In this document: one piece after another, positions 38,244 to 50,564 of the stretch | Layout of the letters: the number at the start of each line of letters is the position of its first letter | Numbering within the stretch: the first letter of the stretch is position 1 | Assembly: GCA_013397695.1 (NCBI GenBank) | Contig: VYZI01000183.1 | Location: 145,073 to 209,072, forward strand | Direction: 5' to 3' | DNA: 64,000 bases | Origin: Centropus unirufus | Taxonomy: Eukaryota; Chordata; Aves; Cuculiformes; Centropidae | Notes under the pieces: model-generated | The model's input: the letters and a program-made list of their open reading frames with translations, nothing else | Database searches by the model: none | Told to the model about the DNA's origin: nothing | Made by a program: the position numbers and the translations under genes

Positions 38244-40749
38244 CTGGAATTTAAAATACCATTATTACATCTCACTGTCAAGGTCCTTTGAGCTTAGGCA
38301 GCTGCCACCTTTTACAGATACCTTGTATCCTGTCTGTAGACAAACCACCTTTCCAGTATTACTGAGCTTTAGGTAGGGAATGTAAAAGCAAAGTTTGAAT
38401 CACTCAGCATATAAGTATTTCCCAGCTTCATAGTACTAACACATGATAATTTCCCTCCAAAGATGCAGGATCTCTTTCTAAAATATCTTACTAAACATAC
38501 TGAGCTCTTGCTACTCATTGGCACTCAAGAACAGGTCACTTAAAAAAAAGATCCAAAATACTTCAACATAAAAAATATATCAATTTTCTGTAACATTTTT
38601 CCCCGAAAGGAAAAAAGGAGAGGAAGATTAGATTATGTAACACAACGGTGCCATGCTTTTATTTACACAGTTGCTCAATATCCTCAGGATACCAAATCAA
38701 TGTCAAGATAAAACAAACAAAAATGTTAGCAAAGCCTTAACATCTTGATGTCACTGGTTTTTACTTGGCAAAAAGGAAGAACAACATTTTGTTTGCAGAC
38801 CAGTGCCAAGACTGTCATATGACTCAGTAACACAGGCTATTTAACTGTTACTGGGGACAACTCCCATAAGCACTACATTTTTATGACAGGAAGGTATGGA
38901 TTTTGCTCCCCGTAGGAGGTAACATGACAGCTGACTACTGTGCAGCTTCAGGAAATATTTATCAGTTACTAAAAAAGCCTCCACTGGGAAAACAGTGTTT
39001 TCTTGTCACTTATCAAGAATAGTGCTCAAAACTGATGAAGAACATCTGCCAGTAAATTGTCAGCACTAAATCTGACTCGCTACTTTAAGAAGTGTGTTGT
39101 CTCTATAGTATGTAGGTTTTAATGATTTTTATCTTTTTTTTACATCATCAAAACCTCGAGTCACAACCAACACAATAAAAAATGGGAATTACATATGCTG
39201 GTAACTTTCTTGGTTCACATTTTCCTCTATCTGGAATTCCTCCCACCTTTGAAACAGTGGCAAAGAATCAGCCAGGAAAGATTGCCAATATGGGACTCCA
39301 ATGCCAGTATTTAAACTTCTGCATTCCCAGGACTAAATGGTAGTCTCAGAGTCTCATTCAGTATTAGATATCATTGAGCCTTTAGGCCAAAGAAATTAAA
39401 AAATCCAGCAAACCCAACCAAATTGCAAAAATTCCCCCCTCCCTCCTTCAGCCATGGGCAAGATTTAACCAGCTAAGCACACCAGTCCTCAGAGTAATCA
39501 GAGTGGTTTAACTAAAAAGGCTACGCTTACCAGTATTAGCAATTACGGAATGATACAGACTAATTACAGCATCAGTATACTTGGAAACCAGGCAGTAAGG
39601 TATGACTGGGAATCACAAGGACAATGATAACATCTAAAGCTTTTGCAGGTGTTTCTGTAGCAACTGAACAGATTTTAGTCAAACAACTGTCTATGTCCTC
39701 ATTACATTAATGCAAACTAAGTTGCATGACCCATGCAAACTAAGTTCAGATCAGTTTTGCTGCTGCTGCAGCTTACAGACTGAATCATTTTAATGCCAGA
39801 ACTACCATTTCAAAACTTTCTAGAGTCCTGGCCTTCAAGTTTGCATTTACAGTAAACACACTATTATGAAACCAATTGAAACATAAATACTAATTAAGAA
39901 CAGACCTGTACCTCAAATCTCTAAAACGATCCAGACAGAATCAATGCAGTAGGGAGGCTACAGGGAGAAGTATTCTCTCCCTTTCTCCTCCTTGATGTTT
40001 TTCTTGTATTTTGAAGTCCCTGGTTAGTATCTTAAGAGTTAAAATAAACTGGGAAGTCTCTAGATTCCTATGCTATCCCCACCCTTCTCTTGAGCATTCA
40101 AAAAGTCTCAAGCAGCTTAAATCAACAATTAACTTCAGGGCAATGTCACTGAACAGGAAAGAGTGCCCTCTAGCAGCTAATGATCAACATACTTGAATCA
40201 ATCAGACACTTTTCAGTCCACATAGCAGAATTCTTTATTCGATGAATTATATTGTCAAGCCATATTTTCCTAAACTGCATCAGGTATTTACATAATGCAG
40301 TGACAGGCAGCAGCACAAATGCTCAGTAACTGGTATCAGGGACTACTTAGATTATGAAACTAAATGCAAAAGACCCCTAACAAACCATTTCAAGAAGTAA
40401 AAGCATTTACAAGCATCAAATATTAGAGGATATTTGTAGCTTTTGTTTCACTGTAAGCAGTGTGGATTAGGATTAGTTTCTTTATCTGGGTTTTTTTTCC
40501 CCCATTAATTTATGGGATGCAGCACAGCTGGCTGAATTTGCACAGAAGGGCATCAGTTCAGAAGCAGGATAGGACACAGGTCAAAGAGCAACACCGACAG
40601 CCCTCACTGAGGAAAAACAACTATTTCTATTGCTGTTTGGCACATGAATGGTAGTTCTCCATACTCCTCCTCAGTAACATTAAGCGGTTTAAGGACTCAA
40701 AATTCTATCAAGGGAACCTAAAATACATTTAAATTTTAAAGAAACCTTA

Positions 40750-40917
<168 letters not shown>

Positions 40918-42526
40918 CTGTAAAGAAATAAAACTTGAAATACAATTTTACAACCGTAGGTAGACTGATGAAAGGCAAAATTCTTTATGTGAAAGATAAT
41001 TCCCAAATTAAGTCCCATATGCAAATGTATGTCATTTTTAATGCCTGCCGGAGCAAGATGACATGTATCTGAAATGTTCTACTTTTAGGAATGTTCTTAT
41101 AGCATTCTAAAAGGACAAAAATAATAGAAAATCAGAATTGAATGGTTGGTAGCAAAAATCTTAAGACAGCAAGGAACTGAAGATCAAAAAGCAGGAAGCA
41201 AAGCTATATGTCATCCAAAGAGCTCCAGAAGTGCTGCCATCCTTTCACACACACACACGCAACAAGGAGCAGGGTTTGGACTGCAAACTCTGCAAGAGGT
41301 TCCTTCCAAACTAAATTGTTGCATGACTCTTCAACCAAAAGAGCACCAAAAAGGTCAACAAGTCTTCCAGATACTGCAATCATCCAAATACTCCTGGTCA
41401 CAACTTCCAGGAATACCCATCACTGCTGTGGAAACACACAGAGCATTTTTTGTCTAGGACAGAATAAATTAAATTCTGTCTAGGACAGAAAAGGCAAACT
41501 GGCCTTCTCAGAGATCTCACATAATAGCTCCCATGAAAAAAGCAATAATCAGAAAAGGAGAGAACAACAGGAAGAGAAAAGGATGTATATGCCAACAAGA
41601 CTTCCTCATATTCAAGAAAGAAAGGCAATATCTCAATGCCTATGCTCACACAAGAAAAAAAATAAAATTGCACAGTGGTTTTCAATTTCTTTGGTGTTAA
41701 ATGTGCACTTCTAGCTCTCTCTTCACGCGGGTTTTGGGTGTAGCTGTAGATATCTAGCAGTGCAAATTCCTGCTTGATGAGAGGAAGAAAGAATAGGTTC
41801 AGTTCACCACCTGCAGCATGCTCCCTTCCTTTGTTACTAACTTAAGGAACATTCTCCCATAATATTATTCAACAGCCCCAAACAGATTCTTAACTTCTGT
41901 ACACCGTGTGCTATACATCTGTTAAACCACCTCTGAAAACATGGATAGAGCAAAAGGGGCCTCCACAAATGATAATAAATATTGCACAAATAGAGCTCTT
42001 TTAAGAATCTGTAAGCTTAACAAATTCCACTTTCAACAAGCTAATCTACATTCATTTCAGCTAAGTCAGTCCAATGAAAAGTACTCTGAAGTTCTAAAAA
42101 GGAGGCTTGTTAAACTATTTGTTATAAATTGAAAGTGTACTAACATACTACCTTATCTGGATATATATGAAAAGAAATATCTATTGAACAAGCCTCATTT
42201 CCAAGATAGTCAATGAGTTTGTCTCAGAGACTTAACTAAATACCAAAGGGGCTTGTATCAGTGTATCACTGTTAAATGCTACCTTCTCCAGTTGATAAGG
42301 AAGCATGATTGGAGAACTGTGGCACAGCATGACAAAAGCTGTGCACAAGCTGGCAATCCAGACTGTAAATAAATGGCAGCTCCATGGGGTAGAGGTAGAC
42401 TTATTAGAGGAAGTCAAAAAGCCTAATTTTTTAGCAATAAGCAACACCATCCCCAGCACTTTCTTCCTTTCTTCACAGATGCAATTCACAAAGTTTTGGA
42501 ATAAGAATGCCCAACAAATAAAGACT

Positions 42527-42698
42527 AAAAAAAAAAAAGAAAAAAGGCCCATCCTGAATTAGGAGAGTAAACTTGTTGCAGACAGTATGAAATCAGTCAA
42601 ACAAATTTTTGAAAAAAAAAAAAAGAAAAAAGGCCCATCCTGAATTAGGAGAGTAAACTTGTTGCAGACAGTATGAAATCAGTCAAACAAATTTTTGA
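42527..42698. repeat. 86-bp tandem duplication
   Basis: Two direct copies with a period of 86 bp (for example ggcccatcc at 42546 and 42632). Each has a poly-A tract, a GA6 spacer and the same following 60-plus bases up to caaatttttg. The only difference seen is one A in the homopolymer. Confidence 0.93.
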
Positions 42699-45600
42699 AA
42701 ATCAGAGAACAAAGAATGAAGACAATTTACACAATCTTACATCTGTTCATAGTCAGCTGGAAAAAAAACCCTATTGAGTTTATGCACTAAAACTGCATTA
42801 AGATGTAGTGACATTGAACAATGTAGAATTAGCCAGAACAGCTTAGTAGATAGAGCTCTGCTGATGGGTATCAGCACCAAGAAAATCTAAGTTTAACACT
42901 TTCCTTTGGATAATTCCTTGGAAGCAAATGCTCCTCGCCATCAAGGTTTCCAGATGAATGTTGACACCTTACCATTCATGCAAAGGTCAATATATTGAAC
43001 AGCCAAATCCAAGTGTTTTACCGAATATTCAATTTGTTAAACTTCATAGAACCAAAGGGTGAAACAAACCAAGGACAGTTTAAGAAAAGGATCTTGAGAG
43101 ACAGAATCCTTTCAGAAAAGAATTCCTTTATATTTTACATGCATACTATACAGGATACTATTACCAAGCAGGGTTTATTGCCTTAAAGCTTGCCATTTGC
43201 TGCATGATCATTACTGTTAAATGGGCTTGGCAATATGTGTTTATGTTTACTAACCATTCTATAATTAACAATAGTGTTTTAGTGTATAGCAGGATATAGA
43301 AGAAATCTTTCCTTATTTTTATGACAGTATAAAAAGAATTCTGTGTGCAATGTTTCTGTAATAAGTCACTTCTTTCTAATATGTTAGCTTTGCAGTCACC
43401 TGGCTACTGCCTATAACCAACTGTCTGCTCCCCTCTGCTCCAAAGATAAATTAAATTAAAAAAATCTTTTGTACACTAAGATTTCATTGAAAAATCCCTT
43501 ACTGTAGACTATTATGTTAATTATGCTGATCCTAAAAAAAAAAACACAAAAACCACACAACCAGATTTGTGACAAGGTTTAGTATGTGAATGCTCTCTTT
43601 CACTTTAGCTGGCGACTGTATGAGGGATAGAGGGGAGCACCATGAACTGCTACGCTCTCATGGTCTGTCCTTTGCATCTACAAGTGCCTCCCAAAACAAC
43701 GCAGCAAGGGAAGACAGGTAAGCTACCTCTTTGTCAGAGAAAGAGAAAGCATAAAGGACAGCTTTGCCTCTGCACAAGCACTGGTGCTATTTTTCTGATG
43801 GATGGCTTTGGTGAGGACTACGGCATGCAGGAGGCCAGCCCAGCAACAGCCCACAATCTCACTCATTCTGGCTGCATCTCTTCTTCAACAATCATTGGGT
43901 TTGCCACTTCCACACTCTGCTGTGCAATAACAGCAGAAAGCTCACCTCTCTCAAAGAGCTGTCTCCTAACCTGCCTTTGCATGCCCATGGTGAAAGACAG
44001 CCTTATCTAAATAAGATATGTCTAATTTGTTTTTTCAAGCTTTAGAGTGAGTACAAGATGCTTTTGCTTCCCAAACTTCAAACAACTTGGAGCCAAAGTT
44101 TCTTTTCACTGGACTGGTTAAACAGAGAAAGGAAACACCTATAATATCTACTTAGACAATCAAAAAATATTTAAATACAAATAAAATTTATTTAAAGAGC
44201 TATTAAAAAAGATAAACTATTTCAGCACCGATCCCTAAAGCAAAGTATTGTAGACACACTGTATCCCAATTCAGACCATTTTCAAGAGTTCCAGTTAGAA
44301 AATAGAACAATCCCACCACCTGCTAAGCTGTCCATTCCCAAGAATTGCTACATTCCTATCTTAATGCAACACAAATTACAAACTCCAACTGTCAATGGTT
44401 TAATTATAATTGGTTACTTAAAAAAGAATGACTTAAGTGTTTGAGGCATACGACTCAGTGACAGTCAGATATAATTAAATGTACCGTGCTGAAAAATTCA
44501 TCAACTGATGTCAGCTGTGACACTTGAACTTAAGATTAAAAAAAACCTCAAACCAACCAACCACACCCCCCTAACGATTAGCAAAGAACAAATAAATAAA
44601 AGAGGAAAACCATGGCATTCTAAAAAAGCACTGCACCTTCTAGAAAAGCACTATCAGATTATGGTTTAAAAGCATTCCCTGCAACTGGACTCTTTAAAAT
44701 GCTGATAAAGACACCATACTATAGCATCTAAATAATACTCAAGAGGCTACCATGCACTATTTCTTTCTACTGAGAGTTGAAAATCTCAGACTTCCAATTG
44801 CTGGTGTATCTGGTGCAACTCTTCTTTTACCAGATGTCCTTATACCAGCTGCAGGTATTCTGTAAGGGATCTGACCTACCTGGGCCATGTCTCAAACACT
44901 CCACTGGTCCCGTGAACCATGCATCACAGCAGATGTAATGTTCTATCTTTTAAAGACTAACATATGTCATTTCTTTTATTCCAAGGTGCACCACAAAAAA
45001 AAGTCTGCTTTGAATTAGGATATTCTTGCTAATCACCACAGTATTGACAGCACAGTTTAAAACATGAGAAGGATGAAGATATCAAACAGGTTAGCAGAAC
45101 ACATACTGTTGCCCCATCAACTTTGAAACAAGCCTGAAAACTCTTCGTGTAGCTAAATATGTGTTCGAGCACATGCAACCAGAATTATAGAAGTTGGTTT
45201 CTTTCTTGTTAGCCATAAGGTTTGCTCCAATAAGCTTCATATGAGATTGAATACAAGAGATTGCTTACAGTAATGACTGACACACAAATTCAAAGCAGCA
45301 CAGACCAACAGACAGGATAGAAAAATTTTATCAATGAAACAGTGATAGCAAGAGAGAAGAATGAATAATTGAGGAAGGAGGGAGAATGGAATATCTCCAC
45401 TTGCATCTAAACTATTCCTTTTTCTGCAGCCCCATGTGCTGTTAATCAAAAACTATCAGCTTCTACTGTGTCAGCAAGAGGTATAGCCTCCCCCTTCACT
45501 TTATATGCATGCTCTTCTAAAATAAAACTGACTTATTCAGCTTAAGAAATTTAGTCGATTCTCAGAGAAGCCACTTCTTGCACTTTTTTGCATGGTGAGC

Positions 45601-48600
45601 TACTGTGGGATGTAAATAAGCCACTTGGGAGTTAATATTTGGATCAGCACAGGCAACAGAGGTCTCAGAACACACTCTTTCCCTCACCTGCAAACACCTC
45701 TGGCCTTTCAGCTTTCCAGTCAGTCAGCTTCCTCAGACTGAACAAGCCCTGACATCCGTCTCCCTTGCACCACTCACCTCAAAGTATCTTATAACTTCTA
45801 CACAGATTTATCCATCAGCAATGGAAAGTGTAAGCCTCTATTTTATAAGAAAGTTTACTTAATATTTTGCTCCCACTCAGCTCAGAACCCATTGGGCTCC
45901 CCGTCTCTTCACCTCTTAAAAAAGCATCCTCAGAAGTGTCTGGTATTGTCCTTCTCTGTAACTCCAGCTCCCAGAAGAAAGTGGAAGACTTAATTTTTCC
46001 CTTAATTTTTTACTGGTGACTTGTCTTATGAGGTCTAGCTTCAAAGATCCCCAACACTAAAAGCCTTAATCTTTGAAAACTAAACTAAGTCCAAATTCAG
46101 AAACCAGCAGGCTTTCAAGACTCTTACCACAATGCTGACCTGCAATGTCTTTCATTAAAACATGATTAAGCTGTATTGGATAAACTTGCCTGCCCTGAAA
46201 GTTAACATTTTGTTCAATTTTCTAGCAATTTTGCAGAAGCCCATATGGGAAGAAAGACATAATGCAGATTCCAGATTTCTATTATTCATAAGGAAACTAG
46301 TAATACATTTGTCCCATTAACTGTCAACTTGCCAGAACACTGTCAACTGTCAGCAGGGGAAGAATCCTGCAGAAGAGTTGAATTTCCTCTCATGCATTGA
46401 GCTTATCTTTGAAAATACCTTTCCTAAGCAAATTTCCATGCATGGCAACCTTTTAATGGCAGTCCACAGTTACTCAAGATAGGGATACTCAAAAACTGAA
46501 GCTGAAATAGTATGGCGTGGTTTGGCTTTATAACTTATTAATTCTTCAGATTGCCATAAGTAGTATTTGCCCAAGGAAGTGAAAACAAGAATGCTGGAAA
46601 TGGAAAGAACACTACATCCGTACAGTGAAAGTCCCCCAGGGAGCCCAGTAAAGCTGTGCAGAAGTCTTAGTCTGTTTCCACTAAAATCAACCAGAATTTA
46701 ATAGTCCTGCAGGAGACTTAAAAAAGCATGAATGCAGATGGATTGAATGTGTACCTCCTTGAAAAGACAAGCAGCATGTATCTATGAAAGTAAATATTAT
46801 GGCTAACCTTAAGGAGTATGGACATTTATAAAAATGTTTCTTTGACACTCCATTCTTCTCCTGCACAAGTAATACTGACAATGACAACTGACAAAATTTT
46901 TCACTCAGCTTTAAAATAAGCATGTTTAAAAACAGCAGTAAGATTTAGGATAATCCATGTAGACCAATGTTTATTTAGAAACATGCAAACATCTGCCATT
47001 TAATTCCATTTAAAGAAAGGCATAATTTCTCAACAAACTGTTCTAATAACCTTACTGACTTCACTCGGGAAGATAACTTAATGCTGTATGTTAATACTAA
47101 GATCAAACTTTCCCTCTCATACAGAACACATTCAGTTTATTAATCAAGATAAAGGACAATGTATGGACACTGTACATTCAAATATTTTTCCAATAGAGCC
47201 TAAATGCTTATGAGGAACAGAGGATTTGTGGAAAAAAGAGGAGTTCATCCATTGCTCACACAGCTTTCAGTTAAAAGAAGTCCTACCACAGGTGCATTAA
47301 AAACCTTAGAAATGGCCACATGGACTTGGACATAGATAAAAAAAACACAATGCAAACTTACATAAACAATTGCCATATAGCTGGTAAACTTGCCTTTGCA
47401 GAGTGTGAAAATTGATTTCTTTAGAAGGTAGAGAGCCATGACTTGATGCTCATTCCCAGACCCCACTGTATTTAATGCTTTTACACCTATGACTGGACGG
47501 CTGGATAGTGTAATGGGGCCTCCAGAGTAACAGAACTTCAATTCTCAACAGCACAGTAAATGAACTTGATGTGTTCACACACTGGCAGTGAGGCTCAGTC
47601 AAGGTTTACAGCCACACAGACCTTGTGGTACAGACATTACCTGACCTATGCCTGCTATGTTATTATGCCTGGATTTGGGCATCTCACATTTTGATTTTAA
47701 AGTCAATCCAGGCCCACCTGCACCAGAGCTGAGAAGTTTAGCTGAAACAGCAGGAAATTACAAGAACTCCTCCAGCTCACATGGGTCCTCAGCATTGAAC
47801 GCCTGAGTTAACCACAGCAAGGTTACATATCCACAATTAGAATTTAATTAGAAAACTGTGTGCTTCCAAATGGGCATCTGAGTACTTACCTTTCACACAG
47901 CTCTACCATGAAATAATATTTTCTTGGCTATCATACCTGCTAGCCTTCACATCAACCACATAGCAGGTCTGTGCTGTTTAAGTCAGAGATCACTTAATAA
48001 ACAACATATAATTATGCATCATGTTACTTCTCTCACATTGTGACCTGAATGCATGCATTCCAGGCATAGAGAGGAACAGAAATGGAACAGATTTTGTGGA
48101 AGAAAGGATCTCTCAGTTTACATAAAGAACACAAAATATTTTATGATCTTTTCTGTGCTTTTCCTACACTGGAGATAGTAACAATAAACAGGAAAGCTTC
48201 AAAGGCTGCACAGCAAAGTGATGAAAAGCACACATTTGAGAGACATCACTTCTTTTCAGACAAAGAAATGGACCCTAAGAGATAATTTTCCCTGTAGGGA
48301 AGTGGAAGTAGACTTGCTTAGAATACTGTCAACTGAAAGGGTGGAGAAACATACACTCTCGACGGCTAAGTCTAAGATTGCCTGATAATTGCTGTTTTAT
48401 AGACAACATAAAATGAAAATCCAGGATTCATCCCATGCTACAGTGCACAATATCTTACCCTAAGTATCCTTTTATGAAATTATACATATTCAGTTTATGC
48501 CTACTATAACAAAGTACAGCTGAGAAGTTATTTCCATACATTGATACCTTGAAATATAATAAATCATAACAAATAAGAAAAATCGTAGGAGGGAACAAGC

Positions 48601-48974
48601 ATTGTTACTTACAAGTTTTGTATACTTGGTTTCCATGCTCATGTTTCTAAAGCAATCTAACAGCAAGCAGGCATAGTCGTAGAAGAAAATTAAGACACAA
48701 AGCTATCCACCAGTCTTCAGGAGAAAATATATCTTAGGTACAAAACAAATACCATCAAAGACAGTGACCTGCCTCCACACGCTGAAGTCAGGGGACTCTT
48801 GGGGAAACCTCTGACAGTTACGGAAGGAGATTCCTACAATACCTGCTCAGAAGTGACAACAGAGGAAGATCATGACAGCCACAGAGATGCAGAAATGGAA
48901 AAAAAGTTTTAAAATAAAACAATTGTGTGTATTAACTCACTAATTAGTAAATAATATTGTAATGACATAATATG

Positions 48975-49002
48975 GTCACTAACTCTATTGAGAGTTAGTG
49001 AC
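48975..49002. repeat. Perfect 12-bp hairpin
   Basis: GTCACTAACTCT and AGAGTTAGTGAC are exact inverted copies separated by a 4-nt loop (ATTG). A third partial copy (cactaac) follows at about 49009. Confidence 0.85.
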
Positions 49003-49311
49003 TCTATTCACTAACACTACTGAAATTAGTATTCTTTAGGAATCTGTGGTTGACCTGAAGAAAGCCAACAGTATTTGAAGTATATACTGGATTGTTACTG
49101 AAATCAAAACAAAAGCACAGTATATCTAAAGGTCTTGCATTAATGAAGTTTATTTCTTGGTGAAAATACAGTTCACTCATGCGCAACTTGTATGCATCGT
49201 GTTTGTGAATGCCTGTTTAATTTTCAGCTGTCACCACTACAGGCATCCAGATATCTGATAAATGGATATTGCAAATAGAGCCAAACTTTCAGATACTTGA
49301 TAACACAAATT

Positions 49312-49861
49312 TAGTAGGAGTAGGGAAGTGATTGAGGCTGAAACACTGGGTTCAGTTCTGGGCCTCTCACTACAAGAACGGCATTGAGGTGATGTGGAGA
49401 GTCCACAGAAGGGCAATAAACTGGTGAAGCGTAGAGAGCACAAATCTTAAGAGGAGTGGCCATGGGAACTGAGGTTGGGTAGCCTGGACAATAGGCGGCT
49501 GAGGGGAAACACTTGCTCTCTACAACTGCCTGAATGGAAGCTGCAGCGGGGTGGTTGGTGGTCTCTTCTCCCAATTAACAAGCGACTGGACTAGAGGAAA
49601 TGGCCTCAAGTTGTGCCAGGGGAGCTTTAGAATGGATATTAGGGAAAAATTATTCACCAAAAGGTTGTCAAACATTGAAACAGGCTGACCAGGGAAGTGA
49701 TGGAGTCACCATCTCTAGAGGGATTTAAAAGATGTGTGGGGATGTGGCACTTACTGATACGATTCAGCGGTGGACTTGGCAGTCGTGCACTTGACACTGT
49801 TAGGTTTACAGTTGGACTTGATCTTAATGATCTCGTTCAATGTAAATCATTCTGTGATTCC
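49312..49861 (+). mobile_element. CR1 retrotransposon, antisense to MAPK8
   Basis: The + strand reads broken CR1 RT-end blocks: gttcagttctgggcctctcac, agaagggcaataaactggtg, ggtctcttctcccaattaac, gaatggatattagggaaaaa. It ends with a decayed 3' terminus (aaatcattctgtgattc). 5'-truncated. Confidence 0.93.
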
Positions 49862-50125
49862 ACAAATGCTCCAAAGGCTCCAATTTAGGAAACAAAAGAA
49901 CAAAAGCATTCTGTTTCTTTTAAAGGTAACTTCCTAAGTCTGTCAATTATTCACAGGAGCAATCATGGTTATAGTAATATTTTCTTTTTCCATAATGCCT
50001 TTGGAACTCAAATTTATATTTCACAGCACTTATAGCACTGTTTAATGCTGATGCAGATAAGGAGTTCGGAAAAAGCAGTGAATGTTTCAGCAAGCCATTA
50101 CTAGATCATCACAAACACTAAAGAT

Positions 50126-50564
50126 CATAGAATTATAGAATCGTAGAAACATTTGGGTTGGAACAGACCTTAAAAATTATCTAGTTGAAGCCCCCTTCCC
50201 CGCCATGGGCAGGGCCAAACCCCACTAGATCAGGCTGCTCAAGACCCCATCCAACCTGGTCTTGAACGATTCCAGGGAGAGGACATCCACAACTTCCCTG
50301 GGCAACCTGTGCCAGTGTCCCACCACCCAACCTCGTCATGAAGAATTTCCTCCTAATGTCTAGTCTAAATCTTCTCTCCAGTTTGTAGCCATTCCCCCTC
50401 ATCCTATTACTACACAACCTTGTAAAAAGTCCATCTCCAGCTGTCTTATACACCTCCTTCAGGTACTGCAAGGCCATTATAAGGCCTCCCTGTAGTCTTT
50501 TTTCCATACTGAACAGTCCCAACACTCTCAGTCTGTCCTCATAACAGAGATGCTCCATCCCTCT
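50126..50564 (-). mobile_element. CR1 retrotransposon, sense to MAPK8
   Basis: Starts with catagaattatagaatcgtag, the reversed CR1 3' end, and continues through the - strand blocks RLRVLGLFSMEKRLQGGLIM, QYLKEVYKTAGDGLFTRLCS and RRFRLDIRRKFFMTRLG. This is a fairly well preserved reverse transcriptase end, but 5'-truncated. Confidence 0.95.

Larger units (their letters stand above)
40918..49311 (-). other. MAPK8 5' intron, proximal part
   Basis: Intronic, with a short CA run (41247-41259), a small palindrome (ttctgtc-tag-gacagaa, 41474-41490), the 86-bp tandem duplication and a perfect hairpin (both listed separately). A non-coding MAPK8 exon could be hidden here, but none can be supported from sequence alone. 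Confidence 0.6.

Noticed and set aside
41474..41490. Palindrome ttctgtc-tag-gacagaa as a regulatory site
   Set aside because: Only a 7-bp stem, adjacent to a direct repeat of tctaggacagaa. Simple local duplication explains it and no known binding site was recognised.
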